Below are positions 8,098 through 16,122 of a stretch of 64,000 nucleotides of DNA, in pieces; position 1 is the first letter of the stretch, and the number at the start of each line of letters is the position of its first letter. The stretch is from Verrucomicrobiaceae bacterium (GTDB lineage: Bacteria; Verrucomicrobiota; Verrucomicrobiia; Verrucomicrobiales; Verrucomicrobiaceae): the NCBI GenBank assembly GCA_016713245.1, contig JADJPM010000004.1, positions 124,001-188,000 of the forward strand. The letters run 5' to 3'. A program made the position numbers and the translations under genes. The notes under the pieces are model-generated. The model searched no databases. It saw only the letters and a list, made by a program, of their open reading frames with translations, and was not told where the DNA came from.

Positions 8098-9552
8098 TCA
8101 CTTCTTCTTTTTCATTCCCTTCTTCGACACGCCACTCGGGGTTGCGATGTAGCTGTCGTCGTGCTTGCCGTATTTGGCGCGGCGGTCGCGTTCGTGGAGG
8201 TCGGTGCGGGTGAAGGTGCCTTCGCGGGCGGGCTCGTGGGCGGCGGCGGCGAGGGCGGTGAGTCTGGCGAGCACGTCCGGCTTTTCGGCGGCGAGGTCTT
8301 TGCTCTCGCCCGGGTCGGTGGCGAGGTCGTAGAGCTCCCAAGTCTTGGATTTGTCGGGTTTCACGGCACGCCAGGTGCCCTGGCGGATGGCGGTCCAGCC
8401 GTTGATTTCCCAGTAGAGATGGTCGTGTTGTTTCTGCTGGTCCGGCTTGCCGAGAAGGGTGGGCAGGAGGGAGTTGCCATCGACTCCCGCGGGCGTGGGG
8501 GCGCCGGTGGCTTCGGCAAAGGTCGGGAGCATGTCGGGGAAATAGGCAAGCAGGTCGCTGGTGGTCCCCGGAGCGATTTTTCCGGGCCAGCGGGCGCAGA
8601 AGGGCACGCGCAGGCCGCCTTCGTAGAGATTGCCCTTTTTGCCGCGCCATTCGACGCCGGTGACGGGATGTTTGTTGGCCGAATGCACGCCGCGCGGGTG
8701 CTGCGGGGTGACAAAATAATCCGCGCCGCCATTGTCGCCGCTGAAAGTGACGAGCGTGTTTTGCTCGATGCCGAGTTCTTTGAGCAACGCGAGCACTTCG
8801 CCGACCTGGCGGTCCAGCATCGTGACCATGGCGGCGTAGCGGCGGGCGTCGGCGGGCCAGTCCTTGTCCTTGTCCTTGTAAAGCGCCCAGGCGGGGTCGC
8901 TGTCGGGAATGTGGAAACTGCCGTGCGGAGGCGTGTAGGGCAGATAGGCGAAGAAGGGCTGTTTGGCGTGGTCGCGGATGAATTTCAGCGACGCGTCGTG
9001 GATGACGTATTGCGCGTAGGTCGGCGCGTGGTTGCGGTCCCTGCCGTCGTTGCCCGCGAGCGGCACCTCGGCGCTGTTTTGAATGAGATAGGGCGGATAA
9101 TAAGTGTGCGCGTGGACCTGGTCGTAGTAACCGAGGAACACGTCAAAGCCGTGCTTCTCCGGCACTCCGGTGGAGCCGCGTCCGCCGCAGCCCCATTTGC
9201 CAAAACCGCCCGTGGCATAGCCCAGCGGCTTCAACATGGCCGCGATGGTCGTTTCATCGGCCCGCAACGGCGTGCCGCCGCCGTTGGCGCGGACGCTGGC
9301 GTGGCCCGCGTGCTTGCCGGTGAGGAAGTTGCACCGCGTTGGCGCACACACCGACGAACCGGCGAACATGTTGCGGAAAACCATGCCCCCGGCGGCCATG
9401 CGGTCGAGGTTCGGCGTCTGGATGTTCTTCCCGCCCATGAACGCCGGTTCATAGTAGCCGAGTTCATCGGCCATGATGTGGATGAGGTTCGGCTTCGCGG
9501 CGGCATCGGCCACGGAGATGAGGAGGAGGAGCAGGAGTGTTTGGAGTTTCAT
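8098..9552 (-). CDS. Secreted sulfatase
   Basis: 484 residues. The signal peptide is short and leucine-rich (LQTLLLLLLISVADA). PNLIHIMADELGYYE starts the fold; the formylglycine signature is CAPTR at Cys69. GKWGCGGRGSTG and SGDNGGADYF follow. It belongs to the arylsulfatase family active on sulfated sugars and acts outside the cytoplasm. The C-terminus is lysine-rich (KKGMKKKK). A 144-bp gap with no recognisable feature separates it from the upstream LRR gene; the next gene starts 4 bp after its stop. Confidence 0.93.
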   Translation of the reverse strand: MKLQTLLLLLLISVADAAAKPNLIHIMADELGYYEPAFMGGKNIQTPNLDRMAAGGMVFRNMFAGSSVCAPTRCNFLTGKHAGHASVRANGGGTPLRADETTIAAMLKPLGYATGGFGKWGCGGRGSTGVPEKHGFDVFLGYYDQVHAHTYYPPYLIQNSAEVPLAGNDGRDRNHAPTYAQYVIHDASLKFIRDHAKQPFFAYLPYTPPHGSFHIPDSDPAWALYKDKDKDWPADARRYAAMVTMLDRQVGEVLALLKELGIEQNTLVTFSGDNGGADYFVTPQHPRGVHSANKHPVTGVEWRGKKGNLYEGGLRVPFCARWPGKIAPGTTSDLLAYFPDMLPTFAEATGAPTPAGVDGNSLLPTLLGKPDQQKQHDHLYWEINGWTAIRQGTWRAVKPDKSKTWELYDLATDPGESKDLAAEKPDVLARLTALAAAAHEPAREGTFTRTDLHERDRRAKYGKHDDSYIATPSGVSKKGMKKKK

Positions 9553-9696
9553 GGGAGTAGAAAGTAGTTGGCGAGCGGTTGGAAACTGGGGGGATTATCC
9601 GGAAGGAACGAGACTATCCTCTGTTTGGTTTAGGGGCGGGAGACGCTTCTTCCAGAAGGGGACCGTGCGGGCGACTTTTGCGGGGACCTTATTGCA

Positions 9697-10557
9697 TCAC
9701 TTGTTTGCCTTCGGCAGCGCGGGCGGCGTCTTGTCGCCGGGCTTGGACATCGCCACGGCCACGTCGGGACGCGCGGCGCGGAAGGTGGCCAGTGCCTCCT
9801 CGTCCACGGCTTGTTTGCGGGCGTCGATGAGCAGGCTTTTCAGCGTCTTGATGCCGGCCACGGCCTTGAAGTGCTCCGCGGTGAAGCTGTGCGCGTTCTC
9901 GAGGCTCAGAGTGTGCAGCGGCAGGGTTTGCAGCGCGGAGAGTCCTGCGGGCGTGATGGTCGTCTTCGAGCCGCGCGGCGCGGCGAAGTCGAGGCGTAAG
10001 TCTTCCAGCTTCGGAAACTGCGCGGCGATGTGCGCGAGGTGCGAGTCGTCGGGAATGAGCGGCGAGTGATACCAGTTGCCCTTTTTGAGATTCGGAAGGT
10101 CGTGCAGCGTCTTGATGGCGTGCCGGAGTTTTTCGGGGTCGTCCCTGTTCTTGTCCCGCAATCCCATGCACCCACCCACGGTGAGCGACTCGACCGGCAG
10201 GCCGGAAAAGGGTTCCAGGGTCGAGAAACCGTGACCGTGCCAGATGGAGAGCGTCTTGAGTTTCGGCAGCGATTTCAGGAAGCCCCACTCACTGTCGGCG
10301 AGGGCCGCGCCATTGATGCCCATTTGCTCCAGCGTCGTGAGCTGGCCGATGAGGGCAAAGTCGGCCGCGGAGAGCGATTTGCCGTCCTTCACCATCAACC
10401 GTGTGGCCTTGCCGTCGGCTGATTTGTTGATTTCGACGCCCTTGGCGGTGAGGGCGGCGATGGCGGCGGCTTCATCCGCGTGCAGCGGAGAAAGGGCGAA
10501 GAGGGCGAGGGCGAGGAAAAATAGTTTGGGCTTTAGCCCAATCGGTGTGGCGTTCAT
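9697..10557 (-). CDS. Secreted leucine-rich-repeat protein
   Basis: 286 residues. A hydrophobic segment at about 11-27 (LFFLALALFALSPLHA) serves as signal peptide. The body shows irregular leucine-rich repeats such as LIGQLTTLEQMGINGAAL, LKSLPKLKTLSIW and LQTLPLHTLSLENAH, as in PVC-group extracellular LRR proteins. These are thought to bind proteins or glycans; no enzyme motif is visible. The first codons overlap a copy of the 25-bp palindromic element (10519-10542), so residues IGLKPKL are repeat-derived, and a later start is possible. Confidence 0.7.
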   Translation of the reverse strand: MNATPIGLKPKLFFLALALFALSPLHADEAAAIAALTAKGVEINKSADGKATRLMVKDGKSLSAADFALIGQLTTLEQMGINGAALADSEWGFLKSLPKLKTLSIWHGHGFSTLEPFSGLPVESLTVGGCMGLRDKNRDDPEKLRHAIKTLHDLPNLKKGNWYHSPLIPDDSHLAHIAAQFPKLEDLRLDFAAPRGSKTTITPAGLSALQTLPLHTLSLENAHSFTAEHFKAVAGIKTLKSLLIDARKQAVDEEALATFRAARPDVAVAMSKPGDKTPPALPKANK

Positions 10558-10606
10558 GGATTCGATGGGTTGTGTTCAGAAATTGGGCTGAAGCCCAAGC
10601 TACTTT
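10519..10606. repeat. Inverted pair of the 25-bp palindromic element between two genes
   Basis: Copies at 10519-10542 (24 bp, one base missing) and 10582-10606 (25 bp) in opposite orientation, cores TTGGGCTTTAGCCCAA and TTGGGCTTCAGCCCAA. One covers the start of the LRR gene; the other supplies the final Lys codon and TAG stop of the SGNH-like gene. Confidence 0.7.
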
Positions 10607-11703
10607 GCTGAGACGGGAACACCGCTGAGCGGATGGCCGGCGACAACGGACCAGACGGCCTGCTGCAACGCCTGGATGAGTTCGGCGTCCTGTTTCGCAT
10701 CGAATTGCTCATACGGCGCGGCGGTAAGACCGACAGGGCTTTTGCCGGAGAGCGTGGTGAAGACGGTGAGCGCGGCGACATAGGAGCCGATGGCACCGGA
10801 ATCCTCGCCGTTGTGCGGCTGGTCGTTGAGGTGGATGCCGTCGGCGTAGAAATTCAGCACGCCGGCCTGCGGGTCGAAGGCGTCGGAGTCGAAGGGAGAC
10901 TTCTTCGGGTTGTTGCGCCGGGCTTTGACGAAGTAGGGCTGGTTGCGGGCGTAAAAGGCGCCGATGCCGGGCAGTTTGCCCTCGCGGATGAGCGCGTCGA
11001 GTTTTGCCATGACCTCGCCCGCCGGGATGAGGCGCACGGGCTGCGGGAGGCCGGCGTGGCGTTCGTTGAGACGATTCACCAACTGATGGTAGAAGTCGGC
11101 GCAGGACATTTTGCCATTCTCGTTGCGATAGGGCTGCGCGTAGTAGCTGGCGAAGGTCGGCGGTTGGTGCGCGAGGACATTCTCCGCGCCGGGCCAGGTG
11201 GCGTAGATGAAAAAGCGCTCGCAGGCGACGTGGTCCGTGTTCGGATGCTCCAAGTCCCACCGTCCCTGGCCGGGCTTCGTCCTGCCGCGCGCGTAATCGA
11301 TGAGCACGCTGGCGGCCTGGAGGTCGCCGAGGGTGAAGAAGGGCGCCTTTGCCGTCTTCGCCTCCAAATCGAGCGGCATCTGGAAGGGCTGCAAGACGAC
11401 GGCATCAAAGGTGAACTTCTTGAACGCGTCGGAATACTGGCTGTAAGGCTCGACGAGGTTGTAGCGGCCGATCTTGGCGATGGGCGTGCCGGGCGCGGCA
11501 TTGATGAGGTGCATCTCCAGCCGGAAGCCGGGTCCGAGCTGCTGCCCGTAGTCGTAGGCGATGCCGGCATCGGCGAAGAGCGCCTTGAGCCGGTCCAGCG
11601 GGAGGTTGCGCGTGAGGCTGTTGCCGATGTGATAGACGCGCAGGGGCTCAGAAGCGGGCGCGACGGTGAGGAGAGCGAGGGTGAGGAGAGCGGCGAGTTT
11701 CAT
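10600..11703 (-). CDS. Secreted SGNH/GDSL-like hydrolase, putative
   Basis: 367 residues from the ATG at 11703, chosen because MKLAALLTLALLTVAPAS is a clean signal peptide; an upstream in-frame start at 11772 would add 23 atypical residues. The mature N-terminus reads RVYHIGNSLTRN, a block I GNSLT-type nucleophile motif, and the C-terminal part has DGIHLND, the Asp/His pair expected in block V. This points to an esterase or acetylhydrolase that could deacylate glycans, consistent with the surrounding sulfatases. The stop codon lies inside a palindromic repeat. Family assignment rests on the two motifs only. Confidence 0.65.
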   Translation of the reverse strand: MKLAALLTLALLTVAPASEPLRVYHIGNSLTRNLPLDRLKALFADAGIAYDYGQQLGPGFRLEMHLINAAPGTPIAKIGRYNLVEPYSQYSDAFKKFTFDAVVLQPFQMPLDLEAKTAKAPFFTLGDLQAASVLIDYARGRTKPGQGRWDLEHPNTDHVACERFFIYATWPGAENVLAHQPPTFASYYAQPYRNENGKMSCADFYHQLVNRLNERHAGLPQPVRLIPAGEVMAKLDALIREGKLPGIGAFYARNQPYFVKARRNNPKKSPFDSDAFDPQAGVLNFYADGIHLNDQPHNGEDSGAIGSYVAALTVFTTLSGKSPVGLTAAPYEQFDAKQDAELIQALQQAVWSVVAGHPLSGVPVSAK

Positions 11704-11818
11704 GCGCGGAAAAGTTTTGAGCTCAACGACGAAAGGGGAGAAGGAGGCATTTGGGCGAGTGCAAGTGCGCACCCTGCATCGTCCAGTCTAAGTTCATGCA
11801 ATGTTTTCGCTGAAGGAA

Positions 11819-13321
11819 TCATGGCTTGGGGGGCGCCACTTTGCGATTGCTGGCAGCGGGGGCGGCGATGGGCTTTGGCATCTGTTTTTGCCAGACGAAG
11901 AACGCCTCGCTGAGTTCTTTGACCTTGTCGGGGAACTCGGTGGCGAGGTCGTTGAGTTCGGCGGGGTCCTGGCTGAGGTCGTAGAGTTCCCAGGCACGGC
12001 CGTGGTTGGTGCCTTCGAATGGCTGGTCGAGCTTGATGGCTTTCCATTGGCCGCTGCGGATGGCGAGGTTGTAAGCGGGCACGGGATACGCGGGGCCGGG
12101 TTTGCGTTCGTTGGGACGCGTCCACACGCGCTGCTGCCAGCAGAGCGTTTCGTGAACGTGGCCGCTCTTTTCGCCTTTGACGAAGGGCATGAGGTCGATG
12201 CCGTCCAGCGTGGTGGTTTCTGATTCGGCTAATGCCGAAGCTGCTTTGGCAAAGGTCGGAAACACATCGGTGGTGCTGACGATGCCGTCGAAGGCTTTGC
12301 CAGCGGGCACCTGACCGGGCCAGTGCAGGATGAAGGGCACGCGCACGCCGCCTTCCAGCACATCAAACTTGTGGCCGCGGTGCGGGCGGTTGATGGCGGT
12401 GTTGCGGGTGTGCTCGCTGGCGTTGTTGCCGCCGCCGCCGTTGTCATTGGCGAAAACGGTGAGCGTGTTTTCCGCGAGGCCGAGTTCGCGAAGTTTGTCC
12501 ATCACGCGACCGACGTTGCGGTCCACGGCGCGGACCATGGCGGCATACTTGCGGCGGTCGGGGCTGATGTCCTTGGCGTCAATTGCGGCCTGGTCTTCAT
12601 CGAGACCGTGCAGCGGTGCGTGCGGGGCGTTGAAGGCGAGATAGAGGAACCACGGGCCGTCCTTTTGCCGCTGGATGAACTCGCAGGCCTCGGTGCCGAA
12701 GAAATCGGTGAGGTAGTCGGGTGAGTTGAAACGCTCATACGTGCCGTCTTTGAAACGGGCGAGTCCGGTGCCCTTCCAAAAGGTGTGCATGCCGCCGGTG
12801 ATGCCGACGAACTCGTCGAAGCCGCGCTCGTGCGGTGGTTTGAAGAGGAAGCCGCCGAGTTCATTGCCGCTGTGGGCGCTGCTGTTGCCGCTGAGGTGCC
12901 ATTTGCCGATATTGGCGGCGCGGTAGCCTTGTTTTTTGAGCACATCGGCCAGTGTGGTCTGCTGGAGCCAGATTTGGTTTTGCTGCGGCGAATAGACGTT
13001 GTCGAACACGCCGAAACGGGCCGGAAACCTCCCGCTCATGAGCCCCATGCGTGAAGGCACGCAGATGGGCGCGACGGTGTAGGCGCTGGTGAAGCGCATG
13101 CCCTCGGCCGCGAGCCTATCCAGATGCGGCGTGGGGATGTCCCTGCCGCCGTAAGCACCGATGTCGCCGTAACCCATGTCATCGGTGAAGAGGATGAGCA
13201 GATTCGGAGGCGGTGAAACAGACACTCGTGCCTGCTCAGCGCCGAGTGAAACGCCAGACAGGAGTGTCTGGCTCACGGCGAATGCCGCAACGAGGATAGC
13301 GAACGAGAAAAGTGGTCTCAT
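11819..13321 (-). CDS. Secreted sulfatase
   Basis: 500 residues from ATG 13321, where the start overlaps the stop of the preceding sulfatase (ATGA), showing translational coupling; longer upstream frames are not supported. Signal peptide MRPLFSFAILVAAFAVS. PNLLILFTDDMGYGDIGAYG and the formylglycine site CVPSR at Cys87 define the family; GKWHLSG and NDNGGGGNN follow. The linker between signal peptide and fold contains a palindromic element (13253-13272), and another (12223-12247) is read in frame just before TTTLDGIDL, the same place as in the sulfatase at 1.5 kb. Confidence 0.93.
   Translation of the reverse strand: MRPLFSFAILVAAFAVSQTLLSGVSLGAEQARVSVSPPPNLLILFTDDMGYGDIGAYGGRDIPTPHLDRLAAEGMRFTSAYTVAPICVPSRMGLMSGRFPARFGVFDNVYSPQQNQIWLQQTTLADVLKKQGYRAANIGKWHLSGNSSAHSGNELGGFLFKPPHERGFDEFVGITGGMHTFWKGTGLARFKDGTYERFNSPDYLTDFFGTEACEFIQRQKDGPWFLYLAFNAPHAPLHGLDEDQAAIDAKDISPDRRKYAAMVRAVDRNVGRVMDKLRELGLAENTLTVFANDNGGGGNNASEHTRNTAINRPHRGHKFDVLEGGVRVPFILHWPGQVPAGKAFDGIVSTTDVFPTFAKAASALAESETTTLDGIDLMPFVKGEKSGHVHETLCWQQRVWTRPNERKPGPAYPVPAYNLAIRSGQWKAIKLDQPFEGTNHGRAWELYDLSQDPAELNDLATEFPDKVKELSEAFFVWQKQMPKPIAAPAASNRKVAPPKP
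12223..12247. repeat. 25-bp palindromic element, in frame inside the sulfatase
   Basis: Core TTCGGCATTAGCCGAA on the minus strand, preceded by AAAGCAGC. It encodes residues KAASALAES. It matches the four other copies in outer and inner bases and lies at the same protein position as the pair in the sulfatase at 2540-2592. Confidence 0.6.
13253..13272. repeat. Palindrome in the signal-peptide/linker region of the sulfatase
   Basis: Perfect 8-bp arms GCCAGACA and TGTCTGGC around GGAG, flanked by GTGA and TCAC. A partial second copy lies near 13219-13230. Similar GACACTNNTGTC-type palindromes occur at 30122-30141 and in the triterpene cyclase gene. Confidence 0.55.
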
Positions 13322-14793
13322 GGCTTTGGACGCGGCATGTTGGCTCCGGTTTCCTTGCGCCAGGCTTCGAGTCGGGCGCGGAGGTCTTTGACACGGTCGG
13401 GATGTTGCGCGGCGACATCGGCCTTCTCGCTCAAGTCGGTGGCGATGTTGAACAACTCCACGCTGTCGTCTTCGAGCCAGTGGATGAGCTTCCAATCGCC
13501 GACACGCACGCTGCTGCACGGGCCGCTGCCGTGATTGCCGTAGTGCGGGAAGTGCCAGAAGAGGGCGTCATGCACGGGCTTGGCGTCACCGCGGAGCAAC
13601 GAGGCAAAGCTGACGCCGTCTTTGTGCAATTCCGGCTTCGCCGGCAATCCGCAGGCCTCCAGCACGGTAGGCAGGATGTCGGTGTTCATCACCGGCACAT
13701 CGGACATGCTGCCGGGCTTGGTCACGCCGGGCCATTTGACGATCCACGGCTCGCGCACGCCGCCTTCGTAGAGCCAGCCTTTGCCGCCACGCAGCGGGCG
13801 ATTGCTGGTGACGCTGTGACCGCCGTTGTCGCTGGTGAAAAGAACGAACGTATTGTCGGCGATGCCGAGTTCGTCGAGCTTGGCCATGAGACGGCCCACA
13901 TTCGTGTCCATCGTCTCGATCATCGCGGCGTAGGTCGCGTTGACCTGCTGTTCGGGAAGGTCGCGCACTTTGTCGGTGCCATGGGCGAGTTTGCCCTCGC
14001 GATAGGTCGGCACGTCCTTCGCCAAGGGAAGTCGCAGCTTCGCCGCCTTCGCCTGGTATTTCGTGACGAGTTCCGGCTTCGCCATGATGGGCGTATGGAC
14101 GTCGTAGAAGGGCAGGTAGAGGAAGAAGGGCTGGCCGGGTTTGCGCTGGTCGATGAGCTTCATCGCCTCGCTGGTGAGACGGTCGCAAAGGTGCTCGCCC
14201 TTCTGCCCGCCTTCGGCGAGGCCCGGCACCGGACTGCCGTGGTAACGTTTCGCGGCCTCCGGCTTGTCCTGCCCGTAGGGCCAGAAGAAGCTCGTGGGCG
14301 CTCCGCTGTGATTGCCTGCGATGTTGACTTGGAAACCCTGGGCCTCCGGCAAAAAGCCCCGTTCGCCGAGATGCCACTTGCCGACATGCCACGTCGCGTA
14401 ACCCGCGTCGCGCAGCAGCTCGGCGAGGGTGACTTCCTCCAGCGGCAGCTCCATTTTCATCTCGGCGGGCAGCATCTTGCCGCTCTTGCCATTGCTGGGG
14501 ATGTAATCCGTGATTTTCACCCGCGCCGGATGCCGCCCCGTCATGATGGCCGCGCGCGAGGGCGAGCAATACGGGCTGCTCGAATAGGCCTGTGTGAAAC
14601 GCATGCCTTGCGCGGCAAGCTTGTCGAGATGGGGCGACTCGTGAAACGTGCTGCCATAACACGACAAGTCCGCCCACCCGAGGTCGTCGGCGAGGAGGAC
14701 GATGATGTTTGGCGGAGCGGCTGCGACGGCATTTGCACCGCAGAAGACTGCGAGAGCACAGAGAATGGGGAGCATGGAGGCAGGTGTTCTCAT
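13318..14793 (-). CDS. Secreted sulfatase
   Basis: 491 residues with signal peptide (hydrophobic 6-25). PNIIVLLADDLGWADLSCYG carries the first metal ligands; the formylglycine site is CSPSR at Cys76. GKWHLGERGF and TSDNGGHSV are conserved blocks. The motif set resembles iduronate-2-sulfatase and N-acetylgalactosamine-6-sulfatase-like enzymes of PVC bacteria, but the substrate cannot be fixed. Its stop overlaps the next sulfatase start by 4 bp, and it begins 18 bp after the DUF1552 gene, so it belongs to the same transcript. Confidence 0.93.
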   Translation of the reverse strand: MRTPASMLPILCALAVFCGANAVAAAPPNIIVLLADDLGWADLSCYGSTFHESPHLDKLAAQGMRFTQAYSSSPYCSPSRAAIMTGRHPARVKITDYIPSNGKSGKMLPAEMKMELPLEEVTLAELLRDAGYATWHVGKWHLGERGFLPEAQGFQVNIAGNHSGAPTSFFWPYGQDKPEAAKRYHGSPVPGLAEGGQKGEHLCDRLTSEAMKLIDQRKPGQPFFLYLPFYDVHTPIMAKPELVTKYQAKAAKLRLPLAKDVPTYREGKLAHGTDKVRDLPEQQVNATYAAMIETMDTNVGRLMAKLDELGIADNTFVLFTSDNGGHSVTSNRPLRGGKGWLYEGGVREPWIVKWPGVTKPGSMSDVPVMNTDILPTVLEACGLPAKPELHKDGVSFASLLRGDAKPVHDALFWHFPHYGNHGSGPCSSVRVGDWKLIHWLEDDSVELFNIATDLSEKADVAAQHPDRVKDLRARLEAWRKETGANMPRPKP

Positions 14794-14811
14794 GACGGGA
14801 AGATGGCTCGC

Positions 14812-16122
14812 TCACCCGAGCGCCAGCGCACCGGTGCTGTCACCAAAGCGGTCGAGTTTCGCGCCGGCGAGTCGGGCGGTGGTGACGAAGAGATTCGCCA
14901 TCGGGGTTTCTTCCTTCAACCGCAGGTAACGGCCGCCCTTGAGCGCGCCTCCGGCGTGGCCGGCGATGACGCAGGGGAGGTCACCGTGATCGTGCTTGCG
15001 GCCGTCGCCCATGGCGCTGCCGAAGGTGATGAGGCAGTGGTCGAGCAAAGTGCCTTCGCCTTCGGGGATGCTTTGCAGTTTGGCGACGAAACGGGCGAAC
15101 TCCTCGGTCATGAAGCGGTCGATTTTCTGAATCTCCGCGTCCTGGCCGCTACTGTGCGTGAGTTGGTGATGCCCGGAGGTGATGCCGAGGTGGTCATAGA
15201 CGCGGTTGGTCTGCGCGTTGGCCGTCATGAAGGTGATGACGCGCGTGGCATCGGTCTGATAGGCCAAGGCCATGAGGTCATACATGAGGCGGATGCGCTT
15301 GACGGTGTCGGCGGGGTCGGCCTCGGGACGGCTGGTGCCGGGCACTTCGATGGGCGGCAGGCTGGCCATTTGATCGATCTGCCTTTCCACGGCGCGGACG
15401 CTTTCAAAATACTCGTCGAGCTTCCGTCGGTCGCTGCCGCCGACCTGGCGCTGGAGGCGTTTCGCGTCATCGGCGACGAAGTCGAGCACGCTCTGTCGTG
15501 CGGCGGAGCGGGCGTGGAATCGCTCGCCCTCACTGCCGCTCGCGCCGAAGAGGCGGTCAAAGGCGCGGCGCGGGTTGATCTCGATGCCGCTGGGCTGCGT
15601 GGCGCTGCGCCAGGAGATGTTCGACATGTAGATGCAACTGTAGCCGGAGTCGCAGCGGCCCTCCTTGCGGCTCGGCTCGGTGCCCAGCTCCAGCGAAGGC
15701 AGGCGCGTGTGCTGGCCGAGTTGGTTGGCGATGATTTGGTCGATGGAAACGCCGGCGTGGATGTCTTTGCCGCCGGTTTTCTTTGCCTGCACCGCCGTGA
15801 GAAACGTCGCGCCATTGCGCGCATGGGCACCGCCGCCATCGCCATTCTCGCGGGCCTTGTCATGGGCCAGGTTGCCGATGAGCGTGATGTGGTCGCGAAC
15901 GGGAGCGAGCGAGGCGTTGGTCTGGTTGAACTCGAAATCGCGTCCCTCGCCTTTCGGGGTCCAAAAGTCCCGCACCATGCCATTCGGGAAGAAAATCCAG
16001 CCGAAGCGCAGCGGTGGTTTTGCTGCCGCCTCTGCCGCGTGGAGCGATTCGAGGAACGGCAGTCCCATCGTGGCTCCGAGGCCGCGCAAAAAGGTGCGTC
16101 GTGAGGTGGAGCGGTGGTTCAT
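14812..16122 (-). CDS. DUF1552 protein with Tat-type signal
   Basis: 436 residues from the ATG at 16122, which overlaps the DUF1592 stop (ATGA). The start HRSTSRRTFLRGLGATMGLP is a twin-arginine signal. Family blocks: FGWIFFPNGMVRDFW, HITLIGNLAHD, GGAHARNGATFLT, IDQIIANQLGQHTRLPSLELG and the C-terminal FGSAMGDGRKHDHGDLP. DUF1552 proteins are PVC-group exported proteins of unknown activity that almost always sit next to a DUF1592 gene, as here, suggesting one complex or pathway. Folding before Tat export hints at a bound cofactor or metal. Confidence 0.9.
   Translation of the reverse strand: MNHRSTSRRTFLRGLGATMGLPFLESLHAAEAAAKPPLRFGWIFFPNGMVRDFWTPKGEGRDFEFNQTNASLAPVRDHITLIGNLAHDKARENGDGGGAHARNGATFLTAVQAKKTGGKDIHAGVSIDQIIANQLGQHTRLPSLELGTEPSRKEGRCDSGYSCIYMSNISWRSATQPSGIEINPRRAFDRLFGASGSEGERFHARSAARQSVLDFVADDAKRLQRQVGGSDRRKLDEYFESVRAVERQIDQMASLPPIEVPGTSRPEADPADTVKRIRLMYDLMALAYQTDATRVITFMTANAQTNRVYDHLGITSGHHQLTHSSGQDAEIQKIDRFMTEEFARFVAKLQSIPEGEGTLLDHCLITFGSAMGDGRKHDHGDLPCVIAGHAGGALKGGRYLRLKEETPMANLFVTTARLAGAKLDRFGDSTGALALG

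Noticed and set aside
13312..16104. Very long plus-strand open frame (930 codons) opposite sulfatase and DUF1552 genes
   Set aside because: It lies antisense to two clearly conserved genes with overlapping start/stop coupling; its translation has no recognisable domain and reflects high GC at third positions.
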